This document shows, piece by piece, positions 36,669 through 45,800 of a DNA stretch of 47,437 nt. The DNA comes from Acidobacteriota bacterium (GTDB taxonomy: Bacteria; Acidobacteriota; Terriglobia; Terriglobales; Acidobacteriaceae), in the NCBI GenBank assembly GCA_013289875.1, contig JABCZC010000038.1, forward strand, positions 1 through 47,437. The letters run 5' to 3'. The position numbers and the translations under genes are program-made. Numbering within the stretch: the first letter of the stretch is position 1; each line of letters begins with the position of its first letter. The notes beneath the pieces were generated by a model. The model saw nothing but the letters and a program-made list of their open reading frames with translations, had not been told where the DNA came from and made no database searches.

Positions 36669-39600
36669 GTGCTCACACGAATGAATCCTCAATGCGACGC
36701 CGGAATTGGGAGCGACTTGTTGTCTGACGAGTCCAGTATGCGCCCTCAGCCTCAGCGAATGCGCGCGGACGGCGTGGCATCTCTGGAAGAATTGATGCGC
36801 CGCCTGCCGGCTGCGCGCCGGCCTCCTCAAACAGCCGCCTCCTCCGCAGAGGCATCGACGATCTGGGAGCCTGAAGAGAGAGCCTTTCTGCAGCTGGCTG
36901 CTCAGGCGATGGCCATTCGCCTGGAGGATTTGGTGCTGGCCGGTTTCGCTGGCATGCTCTCCCGCCTGAGCTGGCAGGAGACGATCTCTGTCCTTTACCT
37001 TTCTCCGCGCACTTGTCTGGCCACCTTTTCATGGGAAGAGGGCGCTTCCCTTCGCTCCGGGCTCGGAACAATGCGGTACGACGGGTTTTCCCCGGATGAC
37101 ATGCCAGTTCTTGCCGGGGCTAGCTACCTGTTTCTGCCGGATGGTGCTCCCGAACCTCTGTTGGGTGCGGCCGACCTGCGCCTCATGGTGAAAGAAGACT
37201 CTGACCGCCTGAAAATAGTTCTTGCCAGCGCCACCTGCAGATGGGCACAGGACACGCTCGCGGACTGGTTGCGTTTGCTTCGCGGCTTCTTGCTGGCTGC
37301 AGTGAAGATTCCCGATACCTCTATCAAGTTATTGCCTCTCCTTGAAGACGACTCGGTTCTGGACGCTTACACGGCGCTGAATCAGACCGCCGCCGAGTTT
37401 GCTTCACAAGCCTGTGCGCATGATCTGATTACACGCCAGGCAGAGCGCAACCCGCAGGGCATCGCCGTGGTCTTCGGAGGCAAACAGTTGACCTACCGGG
37501 AGCTGGAGGAGCAAAGCACCCACCGAGCCCGCCATCTTTTAGCCATGGGTGCGGGTCCAGATCGCCCCGTGGCGATCTGCATGGAGCGGTCTGAACAGCT
37601 GCCGGTTGCCCTGCTCGCCGTGCTCAAGTCAGGTTCTTGTTATGTACCCCTTGATCCTCAGCACCCCCGTCAACGAATCGCCCTGACCTTGCAGGAATGT
37701 CAACCGGTCGCCGTGCTTTCGGATTCCGTCGTTGCACCGTCGCTCCGGGACAATTCCGTTCCAGTCCTTTGCATGGATGAAACCTGGCCCGAGACCCAGG
37801 CGAGCGGACCGGCTATTGTCCAGGTAACTCCTGACGATCTGGCCTACATCATCTATACCTCGGGGACCACGGGAAAACCCAAGGGCGTGAGGATCCAGCA
37901 CCGCTCCCTGGTGAATTTGCTGGATGCGAATTCACGGATGCCGGAATTGCACGCGGGAGATCGCTTGCTGGCGGTGGCTACTATTTCCTTCGATATCGCC
38001 ACCATGGATATGCTGCTTCCTCTTTCCTGTGGCGCTACGCTGGTCGTAGCAGATCGATATGCGGCTGGGGATCCATTCGCGCTGGCTGGCTTGATCGAAG
38101 AGCAGGATGTGACCTTTCTGCAGGCCACTCCCTTCACCTGGCGGCTTCTGGTGAACTCGGGCTGGAACGGCAAGCGCGACCTCAGAATGATCTCGGGAGG
38201 GGAGGCTCTGCCGCGCGATCTGGCCAATGAGTTGCTCCCTCTTGGCTGCGAGCTTTGGAACTGTTACGGGCCTACCGAAACGACAATTTACTCGAGCTCC
38301 ATTCGCATTGAGTCTGGGAGCGGCATTGTGCCCGTGGGTCCGCCGATCTCCAATACCAGCTTTTATGTCATGGATGTCGGCGGGAGGCCAGTGCCCCTCG
38401 GGGTGCCGGGAGAGCTATATATCGGCGGAGTCGGCGTCAGTCCCGGCTATCTACAGCGGCCGGAATTGACGTCGCAACGCTTTGTCCCGGACACATTTGC
38501 CTCTGAGTCCGGCGGCATGCTCTTTCGAACCGGCGACCTGGTGCGCGTGCTCAGCAACACGGAAATTGAGTTCATGGGCCGCTTGGATCACCAGGTAAAG
38601 CTGCGCGGATACCGTATCGAGCTGGCCGAGATCGAGTCGGTTCTGCGAACCCATCCTGCGGTCGAGAATGCGACAGTGATTCGGCGCGAGGACGTCCCCG
38701 GCGAGCCACGGTTGGTGGCCTATATAACCGAGCACCAGTGGAAATCTCCCAAGGACAAGCCGCAGTCAATCGAATTAAAGGAGTACGCTGCCCGCTCCCT
38801 TCCCGAATACATGCTGCCCTCGCGGATCATTACGCTGGCCGCTCTGCCGCTCACCGCCAGCGGCAAAGTCGACCGGCGCGCCCTGCCATTGCCCGAGAGC
38901 GTGCCCGGACAAACCGGTGGCGCACCAGCCTCTCCTACCGCGCCCGAGAATGAGTTGGAAGCCCAAATACTGGAAATCTTCCGGGAGATTCTCGGCCAAC
39001 CCTCCCTGGGAGTCACTGACAGCTTTTTCGACTATGGCGGATATTCCCTGCTGACCGCAAGACTGTTCTCGCGTATCCATCGCGTGCTCGGACAGAAGCT
39101 GCCCATCAGTCTTCTATTCGATGCGCCTACGGCACGAGGTCTGGCGCGGATTATGCGGAAGGGCGAAGTGCTGCCGATTGTCGTGCCCATCCGAAAAGAG
39201 GGCAGAGCTGCTCCGCTGTTTGTGATTCATTCGTATCTGATCTACGCCGCCCTGCGCGAGGCGATTGACGAAGAACGGCCGATCTACGGAGTCAGGGAGT
39301 TGGACGACGACAAACCCATGGGAAGCCTGGAAGAACGGGCGGCCCTGTACGCCAGGGAGATCACCCGCGCTTATCCCGATGGACCGCTGAGTCTTGCCGG
39401 ATGGTGCCTCGCTGGGTCGCTTACCGTGGAAGTCGCCCGCCAGCTGCGTGTGGATGGCCGGGTGGTGGCGCTGGTAGCTCTGTTTGACTCGGAACGCCCA
39501 GGATACAAGCCGATGCTTACAGATGGCAGCAGCCTGATGAAAGCGCGATTCCTGAGTTTCGCCGAATTTCACTCGGTGCGCCTGCGGGACCTTGATTGGC

Positions 39601-40022
39601 AGGGCAGACTCCGCTATCTTTCTGCGCACACAGCGCATTGGTGGGAAGATGTGCTCGAGTCCATTTCCATCAAACACAGCAGGGAATTTCACTGGCTGCA
39701 GCATCATCTGCCGTTTCTTCTACCCCAGCACATGCGGGAACACTTCGCTGGCCTCGGTCTCGAAGACTTGCTGCCGCGTGCTCAGCAGTTCTATCCAGGC
39801 AAAATCGTGCTCTTCCGTGCTTCGGACGTGGTCCGGATTTCAGGCGCCGAACCGTCTCTGGGGTGGAATGTCGTAGCCAAGGACGGCGTGGAGGTCGAGT
39901 TCGCCCCGGGCGACCATGAGTCAATGTTCCGCGCCCCCCATCTGACGCAGTTTGGGAAGATGCTGCAAAGAGTGCTGCGGGAGGGCGAAGCCTCGTGCGG
40001 ATTTGCGGACGCGATCCGCTGA
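36669..40022 (+). CDS. Single-module NRPS: condensation remnant, adenylation, carrier, Cys-thioesterase
   Basis: A 1117-residue protein. Residues about 60-240 look like the C-terminal lobe of a condensation domain, with no HHxxxDG. The adenylation domain (about 245-760) has YIIYTSGTTGKPKG (about 395), NCYGPTETTIYSS, LFRTGDLVRV, GRLDHQVKLRGYRIELAEIE and SGKVDRRALP, so it should activate an amino acid. The carrier site is FFDYGGYSLLTA (Ser about 791). The thioesterase (about 840-1110) has GWCLAG (about 911) where GxSxG is usual, so Cys replaces Ser as nucleophile; the His in PGDHESMF is kept. By hand alignment the binding pocket starts with Asp-Ile, suggesting an alpha-amino acid, identity unknown. 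Starts GTG 36669 and ATG 36681 are both possible. It faces the small secreted gene. Confidence 0.92.
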   Translation: MLTRMNPQCDAGIGSDLLSDESSMRPQPQRMRADGVASLEELMRRLPAARRPPQTAASSAEASTIWEPEERAFLQLAAQAMAIRLEDLVLAGFAGMLSRLSWQETISVLYLSPRTCLATFSWEEGASLRSGLGTMRYDGFSPDDMPVLAGASYLFLPDGAPEPLLGAADLRLMVKEDSDRLKIVLASATCRWAQDTLADWLRLLRGFLLAAVKIPDTSIKLLPLLEDDSVLDAYTALNQTAAEFASQACAHDLITRQAERNPQGIAVVFGGKQLTYRELEEQSTHRARHLLAMGAGPDRPVAICMERSEQLPVALLAVLKSGSCYVPLDPQHPRQRIALTLQECQPVAVLSDSVVAPSLRDNSVPVLCMDETWPETQASGPAIVQVTPDDLAYIIYTSGTTGKPKGVRIQHRSLVNLLDANSRMPELHAGDRLLAVATISFDIATMDMLLPLSCGATLVVADRYAAGDPFALAGLIEEQDVTFLQATPFTWRLLVNSGWNGKRDLRMISGGEALPRDLANELLPLGCELWNCYGPTETTIYSSSIRIESGSGIVPVGPPISNTSFYVMDVGGRPVPLGVPGELYIGGVGVSPGYLQRPELTSQRFVPDTFASESGGMLFRTGDLVRVLSNTEIEFMGRLDHQVKLRGYRIELAEIESVLRTHPAVENATVIRREDVPGEPRLVAYITEHQWKSPKDKPQSIELKEYAARSLPEYMLPSRIITLAALPLTASGKVDRRALPLPESVPGQTGGAPASPTAPENELEAQILEIFREILGQPSLGVTDSFFDYGGYSLLTARLFSRIHRVLGQKLPISLLFDAPTARGLARIMRKGEVLPIVVPIRKEGRAAPLFVIHSYLIYAALREAIDEERPIYGVRELDDDKPMGSLEERAALYAREITRAYPDGPLSLAGWCLAGSLTVEVARQLRVDGRVVALVALFDSERPGYKPMLTDGSSLMKARFLSFAEFHSVRLRDLDWQGRLRYLSAHTAHWWEDVLESISIKHSREFHWLQHHLPFLLPQHMREHFAGLGLEDLLPRAQQFYPGKIVLFRASDVVRISGAEPSLGWNVVAKDGVEVEFAPGDHESMFRAPHLTQFGKMLQRVLREGEASCGFADAIR

Positions 40023-40074
40023 AGATGTGTAACACCTGATCCGCTGAAAGATAAGTCGACTGCGTGACGATCAG

Positions 40075-41598
40075 TCAGGACCGTTTGGCTGCATCGACAT
40101 GGTCAACTTCGCCGGCCCTTTTCAAGGACTGTTGATCGAGCACGCGCGCACCCGATTCCCTTTCCCGGAAATCACCACTCCAGGATTCTTCGTAGTGAAG
40201 CGTGTCGAGCTCATACGCGCCTTCCTCGTCTGGCGACTGTATCTCGACATGAACCGCACGCGCGGCAGCCTCCCACGTACTCATGCCTCCCATCACCAGC
40301 AGGAGGGGCAGAATCATCGCGCTATTGAGCAGGTTATCGATGGCTGTCATAAGAATGACGGCCACAAAGGCATGGCGCAGATTGAGATCTTCGATGTCAG
40401 AGCGGGCAAAAGGAAACCAGACTACGCGGATGATGGGGATGAGTTGCAGGGCTTCAAGTGCGAGCAGCCCGAACAAACCGTACATCCCAAAAGCCAGCAG
40501 CCACAGTCCCGACGGCCGCAGACCGGAATTGCGCCACCAATCCCACTGATTCGAACCGAGGATGGGTTGCTCAAGGGCGAGGTCCACGGTGCGCTCGTCT
40601 CGCGCCAGACGCGCAGAGAGAGAACGGCGCCCGATCTTCTTGAGAAAGTTGGAAACCGCGCGAGCCGCCCCGTGGTGTTGCACCAGCGATCGCAGCGACA
40701 CGATGTTGGTGAGCCGCATACTGGCAAAGGATATGATTCCGATCACCAGCAGGACGGCGCATACGCGCGGAAAGTATCGGCGGCTCACGAAGACGAACGG
40801 CAGCAAACCGATGAGCAACAGAATACTTCCCGTCGACTGGCATAGCACCGTGACGATGCACAAAATGGCGGCTACCCATGCGGCGGGTATGCCAAGGATG
40901 CGATCTACGGTATGGCGCAACCATAACCAGACGGCAATCAGGGCTGACGTGGCCATCCATATCCCGAGCTGGGTGCCGTTTTCGAGCAGACCGATCGGCC
41001 GATAACCGAAATAACGGTGTGCTCGCACCCATTGATAGGGCTGATAGCCATACAGGTGCGCGTAAAGTTGTGGACCCGTCCAGATCTCCACCAGGCAGAT
41101 GGGAACATAGACCAGGCCGGCAATCACGAAGGCCTTCGCGGCCAGACGAATCGAGGCGGTATCGGAGAAGTAGAGGCGGCCCAGGACATAGGGCACTCCC
41201 CAGGCGAGGACCTGGTACACCTCGCTGACCATTCCCTCGCCGAAAAACTCGGGGTTGGCGATCGCGGAAAGAAACGGGACAATGCACCACATGCACATGG
41301 GCAGATCCCAGAAGGTCAGCCGGAAGCTGCGAAAGATCTGCCGGTCGAAAGCCAGCACCCAAAGAAGGCCGGCAAAGCCAGTCACCGTTGCCTTGGTCAG
41401 GAAGTATTGGGCAGGCAGACTGTTGCCGAGAATCCAGTAGGGAAAGAAATCGGGGCTGGGAACATAGCGCGCCGCGGGCAGCACAGCCCAACCGCCGATG
41501 AAATTCAGCAAAATAGCGACACGAATGGGATAACGCCGAAAAAAGATCAGCGAGACAGGAATCCACGCGACGTAGGCCAGCAAAGGGGGGAGGATCAC
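40075..41598 (-). CDS. O-antigen polymerase/ligase-like membrane protein (Wzy type)
   Basis: A 507-residue polytopic protein with about ten to twelve membrane segments. A loop after the fifth or sixth helix has YGYQPYQWVRAHRYFGYRPI followed by GLLENGTQLGIWMATSALIA, the arrangement seen in O-antigen ligase/polymerase relatives of the Wzy_C type where Arg and Glu residues in the periplasmic loop are important. It would polymerise or attach lipid-linked glycan units in the periplasm. The start is GTG 41598, as no ATG lies nearby and GAGG precedes it. It is convergent with the NRPS gene (52 bp) and divergent from a small membrane protein gene (49 bp). Confidence 0.85.
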   Translation of the reverse strand: MILPPLLAYVAWIPVSLIFFRRYPIRVAILLNFIGGWAVLPAARYVPSPDFFPYWILGNSLPAQYFLTKATVTGFAGLLWVLAFDRQIFRSFRLTFWDLPMCMWCIVPFLSAIANPEFFGEGMVSEVYQVLAWGVPYVLGRLYFSDTASIRLAAKAFVIAGLVYVPICLVEIWTGPQLYAHLYGYQPYQWVRAHRYFGYRPIGLLENGTQLGIWMATSALIAVWLWLRHTVDRILGIPAAWVAAILCIVTVLCQSTGSILLLIGLLPFVFVSRRYFPRVCAVLLVIGIISFASMRLTNIVSLRSLVQHHGAARAVSNFLKKIGRRSLSARLARDERTVDLALEQPILGSNQWDWWRNSGLRPSGLWLLAFGMYGLFGLLALEALQLIPIIRVVWFPFARSDIEDLNLRHAFVAVILMTAIDNLLNSAMILPLLLVMGGMSTWEAAARAVHVEIQSPDEEGAYELDTLHYEESWSGDFRERESGARVLDQQSLKRAGEVDHVDAAKRS

Positions 41599-41647
41599 GA
41601 GGGGCCCTCGGCTAAGCAGACCTTACCATAAGCGATAAGCCTCAGAC

Positions 41648-42166
41648 ATGAGAACAATAGCAGAATGGTTAACCCCGGTACGGGCGACGGGCATGGCGAC
41701 TTATCTCGTTGCGGCGTCATCGTGTGGAGTGGCATGGGTCAGGGTTCGGCGGGATAAGGGCAGGTCGCGTCTGGCGCTCATCCTCGGGATTTTGCAAACG
41801 GCGATATTCCTCGATATCGCATTCGACTGGAGATGGAAACTTTACGACTTGTTGCGCTCCCGGGCAATGGCCAATCAGTGGTACAACCAAAGGCACTGGC
41901 CGCAGATAGGGATGCTTGCCCTCCTGACAGCGCTGCTTCTGATCGGGATCGGACTTGCCAGGCGGCGATATCCATCGGCGGCAGGCGCAGTACTGGCGAC
42001 AGAAGGAGCCCTGCTGTCTATCGGTTGCTGGTCGACCGAGGTGATCTCGCTGCATGCGACAGATGCGCTCTTGTACCATCGCGCTGGCCCTCTGATGATC
42101 GTCAACTTTGTGTGGGCACTGGCCTGCACGATGACCGTTATCGGCATTTGGAAAGCATCCGGCTAG
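41648..42166 (+). CDS. Small integral membrane protein
   Basis: A 172-residue protein with four hydrophobic segments (MATYLVAASSCGVAWV, LALILGILQTAIFLDIAF, GMLALLTALLLIGIGLA, LMIVNFVWALACTMTVIGIW). The loop between the second and third has RAMANQWYNQRHWPQIGM. No enzyme motif is seen and I do not recognise the family. It is divergent from the Wzy-like gene with only 49 bp between the starts, and may belong to the glycan export machinery by position only. The orphan CHB_HEX_C fragment follows 9 bp after its stop. Confidence 0.7.
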   Translation: MRTIAEWLTPVRATGMATYLVAASSCGVAWVRVRRDKGRSRLALILGILQTAIFLDIAFDWRWKLYDLLRSRAMANQWYNQRHWPQIGMLALLTALLLIGIGLARRRYPSAAGAVLATEGALLSIGCWSTEVISLHATDALLYHRAGPLMIVNFVWALACTMTVIGIWKASG

Positions 42167-42175
42167 AGCGGTTAG

Positions 42176-42412
42176 CCTCTGGAGCCGTCCGCCTTAAGGC
42201 CCATCGTGGAAGGGCGCGTGACCCTCAGCGACGTATCACGGGGTACGACCATCTACTACACCCCCGACGGCAGCAAGCCTACGACATCGTCCAAACTCTA
42301 TATGGGGCCAATCACGGTTTCGGCGAACGAAACGATCAACGCGATCGCGGTCTCGAACGGGGCTACCGACAGCCCTGTGACCTCAGCCGCCTACACCATC
42401 GATCCACCTTAG
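42176..42412 (+). pseudogene. Orphan fragment of a CHB_HEX_C domain
   Basis: An open frame of about 78 codons ending at TAG 42410-42412 encodes the last three quarters of a chitobiase C-terminal-like domain: GRVTLSDVSRGTTIYYTPDG, KPTTSSKLYMGPITVSANET and the end SPVTSAAYTI. It strongly resembles the repeats of the big secreted protein encoded nearby on the other strand (for example YYTTNGTIPTTSSTKYTGPI). It has no signal peptide, lacks the first part of the domain, and has only a GTG (42206) with no good ribosome binding site. It is therefore probably the 3' remnant of a large gene. It is followed directly by conserved element B, the same element type that lies 3' of the two large secreted-protein genes. 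Confidence 0.68.
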
Positions 42413-42420
42413 AGAGCTGG

Positions 42421-42716
42421 CCGAAGATACTTGGCCGACAATTTCCCCTGAAGTCCTATAATAGAAATAGAAACCCAAAGGCCCGGCTGCCATCGCAGTC
42501 GGGCCTTCGTCTTTGGGCGAGACCACCTCACGCAAGGCTCTTGGAATCAATGAAGATTAACTAACATCTTTGGTTTCAACGACGGCATTTAACTCTAGTA
42601 TTTTCTATTAGATGCGCATAAGTGCTTTGTTATGAGTTAATTACACTTCAACCCATCCATTAGCTCCAATGGAATGAATTAAGTAGCAAGAAAATGGAGG
42701 ATAAGGGGGAGGGGGA
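42421..42716. ncRNA. Conserved non-coding element B (structured)
   Basis: About 296 bp, homologous to 17535-17828. The same blocks appear in order: CCGAAGATAC, TTGGCCGACAATT, TATAATAGAAA (42457), a hairpin, CACGCAA with CTTGGAATCAA, TTCTATTAGAT (42603-42613), CCAATGGAATGAAT (42666-42679) and a G-rich end. The spacing TATAAT to TTCTATTAGAT is 146 here and 154 in element A; TTCTATTAGAT to CCAATGG is 63 and 62. The hairpin is GGCCCGGCTGC with GCAGTCGGGCC and loop CATC (42480-42505): sequence differs from A but structure is kept. It lies between the ends of two convergent CHB_HEX_C coding stretches. Strand and function are open. Confidence 0.7.
42474..42511 (-). terminator. Hairpin/terminator of element B
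   Basis: An 11-bp stem with one G-T pair and a four-base loop, enclosed by CCCAAA and TTTGGG that could extend it. On the minus strand it is followed by TTTGGGTTTCTATTTCTATT, so it can end transcripts of the large glycosidase gene; on the plus strand it could end transcripts from the CHB_HEX_C fragment. Confidence 0.6.
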
Positions 42717-42863
42717 AGGAGGGGAGGGGTACTCAAACCACGAGCGAAGACCTATGGCCCCTATGCCTGGGATTGCCGGCGAACACAGGAAACACAGGAT
42801 CTGTCAGGAACAAACGGGCAACAATTCCAGGTTTGAGATTGTTGCCCGAACTCGTGTTGGTCT

Positions 42864-45800
42864 TCAGTTCGACTTCCGCGCGGCAGTCTGAGACGTCGCG
42901 CCGATGGTGTAAGTGGCAGTGACGATTGCGCTGCTGGTGGAACCACTCGAGCCCGCCAAAATGGCGATCGCCTTGATTGTCTGTGAATGGCCAACGTAAA
43001 TGGGCTCCCAGTAGTTTGGCGAAGATGCGGTAGGCGTAGTTCCGTCCGTGGTGTAGTAGATGGTCACCCCCGCCGTCGCGTCCGCGAGCTGCACCGCCTG
43101 CGGCGGCCCGTAGGCGCCGCCTGGCTCGCTGAAGGTGGGCGCGGCGACGTTCGCGCTGTTCTGCGGGCTATTGATCGTGTAGGCTGCCGTCCCCACCGCA
43201 CTGTTGGTATCGCCCGGAGCCACTGCAATTGCCTCGAGGGTCTCCGTTGAACTGACGGTAATGGGGCCCGTGTACTTCGTCGAGGACGTAGTCGGGATCG
43301 TGCCGTTGGTTGTGTAGTAGATGGCCGCGCCTGCGGTTGCATCCGCGATGGTCACCGTCTGCGCCGCCGTGTAGCTCCCAGCCGCCACACTGAAGGTGGG
43401 TGTAGCTGTGGTCTGGCTTCCGGTAGAAGAAAAGTTCCACGCCAGGATTTGCTGCGTGGCAGTCTGCCCCCCAGTGCCTCCGGTAAATCCGACGAGTGCC
43501 GCGTTCTGGCCGATGATTCCTGGAAGGTTAATCGGAAAGGTGGTTGTGTACGATTTATTGTTCACAGTATCAGTGATGGTCATGACAAGATTCGCGCCGT
43601 CATAGACCATATGAACAGCCTTCGCGTGGCTATCGTGCAGGTTGATTCCCGTCGAACTGAGATCAACCGAAGGTGTAGTGGGTGTGGCTCCATTGGTAAA
43701 GATGCCAATGGAATCGCCGCTTGAGTTCCACAGGTCAAACGTTATCGCCACGCTGGGTGTGATGTACTCATAGCCGAGACCGAGGCCCCACATTCCCTCC
43801 GCACTTGTACCCTGGTTCTGCACAGTGAAAGTGAACCCGTTCGCATTCGCACCCTGCATCTGGAAGGTGAAGTCATTCGTAAATGATTGGATATTTGCGG
43901 GCAGGTAGTACCACGCCGATCCCGCCGCATTGGCCGTAGTGGCGCTGGTCAACTGCAGGATCGATCCGCTGAACTGCGCCGTGCCATTAAGAACCATTTG
44001 TGCTTGCGAAACGTCAAAGCCTCCGCTGTAGTTGACGTCTTGGACCTGGATGGTGAAGGTGGCAGTCACTACAGGACTGTTTAGGTAGAACGGAACCACA
44101 GCGATTGCCCGGATCGTCTGTGATAGCCCCACTGTGAGGGGTCCCGTGTATTGCGTCGAAGACGTCGTCGGCGTTGAACCGTCAGTTGTGTAGTAGATGA
44201 CCGCGCCCTGTGTCGAATCCGAAATCGTCACCGACTGAGGGGTGGAGTATGTTCCGGCAGCTAGTCCAAAGACAGGCGCCGCCGCCTGCGCGGGGCCGGT
44301 TAGGGTCCCCGGCCCAGTCCAGCTCAATACGGTCATCGAATAAGGGGGAAGGTTATACGGAACCGTGGGGCTGATGCTGGCTGTTGTTGTCGTTGTCTGC
44401 ACGGTATTCGAGGTTTCGTTGTCATCAGTAATGTTTGCCGACGTCAACTGACTCACCTGCACTGTCCCACTTGGCGCGTTAGGCCCAGAGAACGTAACTG
44501 GCAAGGAATTAGAAACACTTAGGTTGAAAAGGACCACGCTGTGCGAGGTTCCATTCAGAAATGCAAACGACTGAATCTCGTGTGCCCCGCTTAGCACCAC
44601 GCCATCGGTGCTGAGCGGCTGGTTCCAGGTTGGATTCGCGCCGGTCTGCACAGTAGCCAGCAGGCTTCCCTGGATGGCGGTGTTTGCGAGCGCCTCAGCA
44701 AGGAAAGAGGGCCTGCGGTAATTGTTCGGGCCCATGTCGACCACCAAACCATACACTGGGACGGTATTTCCATTGGTGCCTGAGTTCTCGAATCCCGGCA
44801 GCTCAAAGGAATTCTGAGTGGAAATCCCCAGCCTCATCATCTGCAGCATGTGATCCGCAAGCGCAACGCCGGCACCCACTGATGGAACAAACTGGTTGGT
44901 TTGGGCTTGCGTGATGGTTCCGCTGAGCGTGCTCAGATTCACTTCGTAAACGCCGATTTTTGTGGGTTTCGCGGTCCCTGACGCGGACGTCATCTGTTGC
45001 ATAGCGTACGCCGCGTTCTGGTAGACCGATCCGCCGGGGTTATCAACCCACTCAGGTTCGGCAAACAAGGCCTGGAACATACTCGCCGTCGACGCTGTGT
45101 TCACACTGTCAGCGATATAGGGCGCGATAGAGATCGAGTCTTGTTGGGTGCTGTAGCTTAAAAGTGAATTGCTGTAACCCGGATTGATTGCCCATCCGCT
45201 CAACACTAAATCGAATTTGGAGGGGTCAAAATTCGGAGATTTCCGCGCGGCTCCAAAGACCTGATTGGCCCACTGCGGATACGCCGGATAAGCCATTGAG
45301 TTACCCGCAAAACCGGTGTTCCAGGTTTCGTTTCCCAGTTCAATATGGATGGTGTTAAAGACAGTCGTCCAGGGAGCTACCTGGCCCTCGGCCACGCGAA
45401 TCGCGCTATAAGTGGTGCTGCCATTGCCGGTCAAATAGTCCATGAAATCAGTTATCTCCTGCGGCGTTGTCGCCGTCGGAATGGTAAGCCATGGATCGGC
45501 TCCAACTGCGGCGCAAAGCTGCAGGAATTCCGTGATCCCATACGGAAGGTTGTAGGCGACTGCACTATTTGTGAATGCGCCTTCGCGGTAGCGGGCAAAG
45601 GGCGTGGCAATCTGATCGTAAAGGTCGGCTCCGATGGCGGCAGTAGTGTTCATGCGAATCGTTCCCGGCTGAAGCGTCTTTAGTGTATTCACCACGTCGT
45701 CACGAAACGCGGTCGTGTTGGTCGGATCGGAGTTTGTTTGAGTCACGGAAACATCGTCCAGGAGTACGGCCGACTGTGCAACTTGAAAATTGAATAGAAT

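Noticed and set aside
40099..40845. Plus-strand frame of 248 codons inside the Wzy-like gene
   Set aside because: Antisense shadow; very polar, Gln/His/Arg-rich, while the minus strand encodes clear membrane helices.
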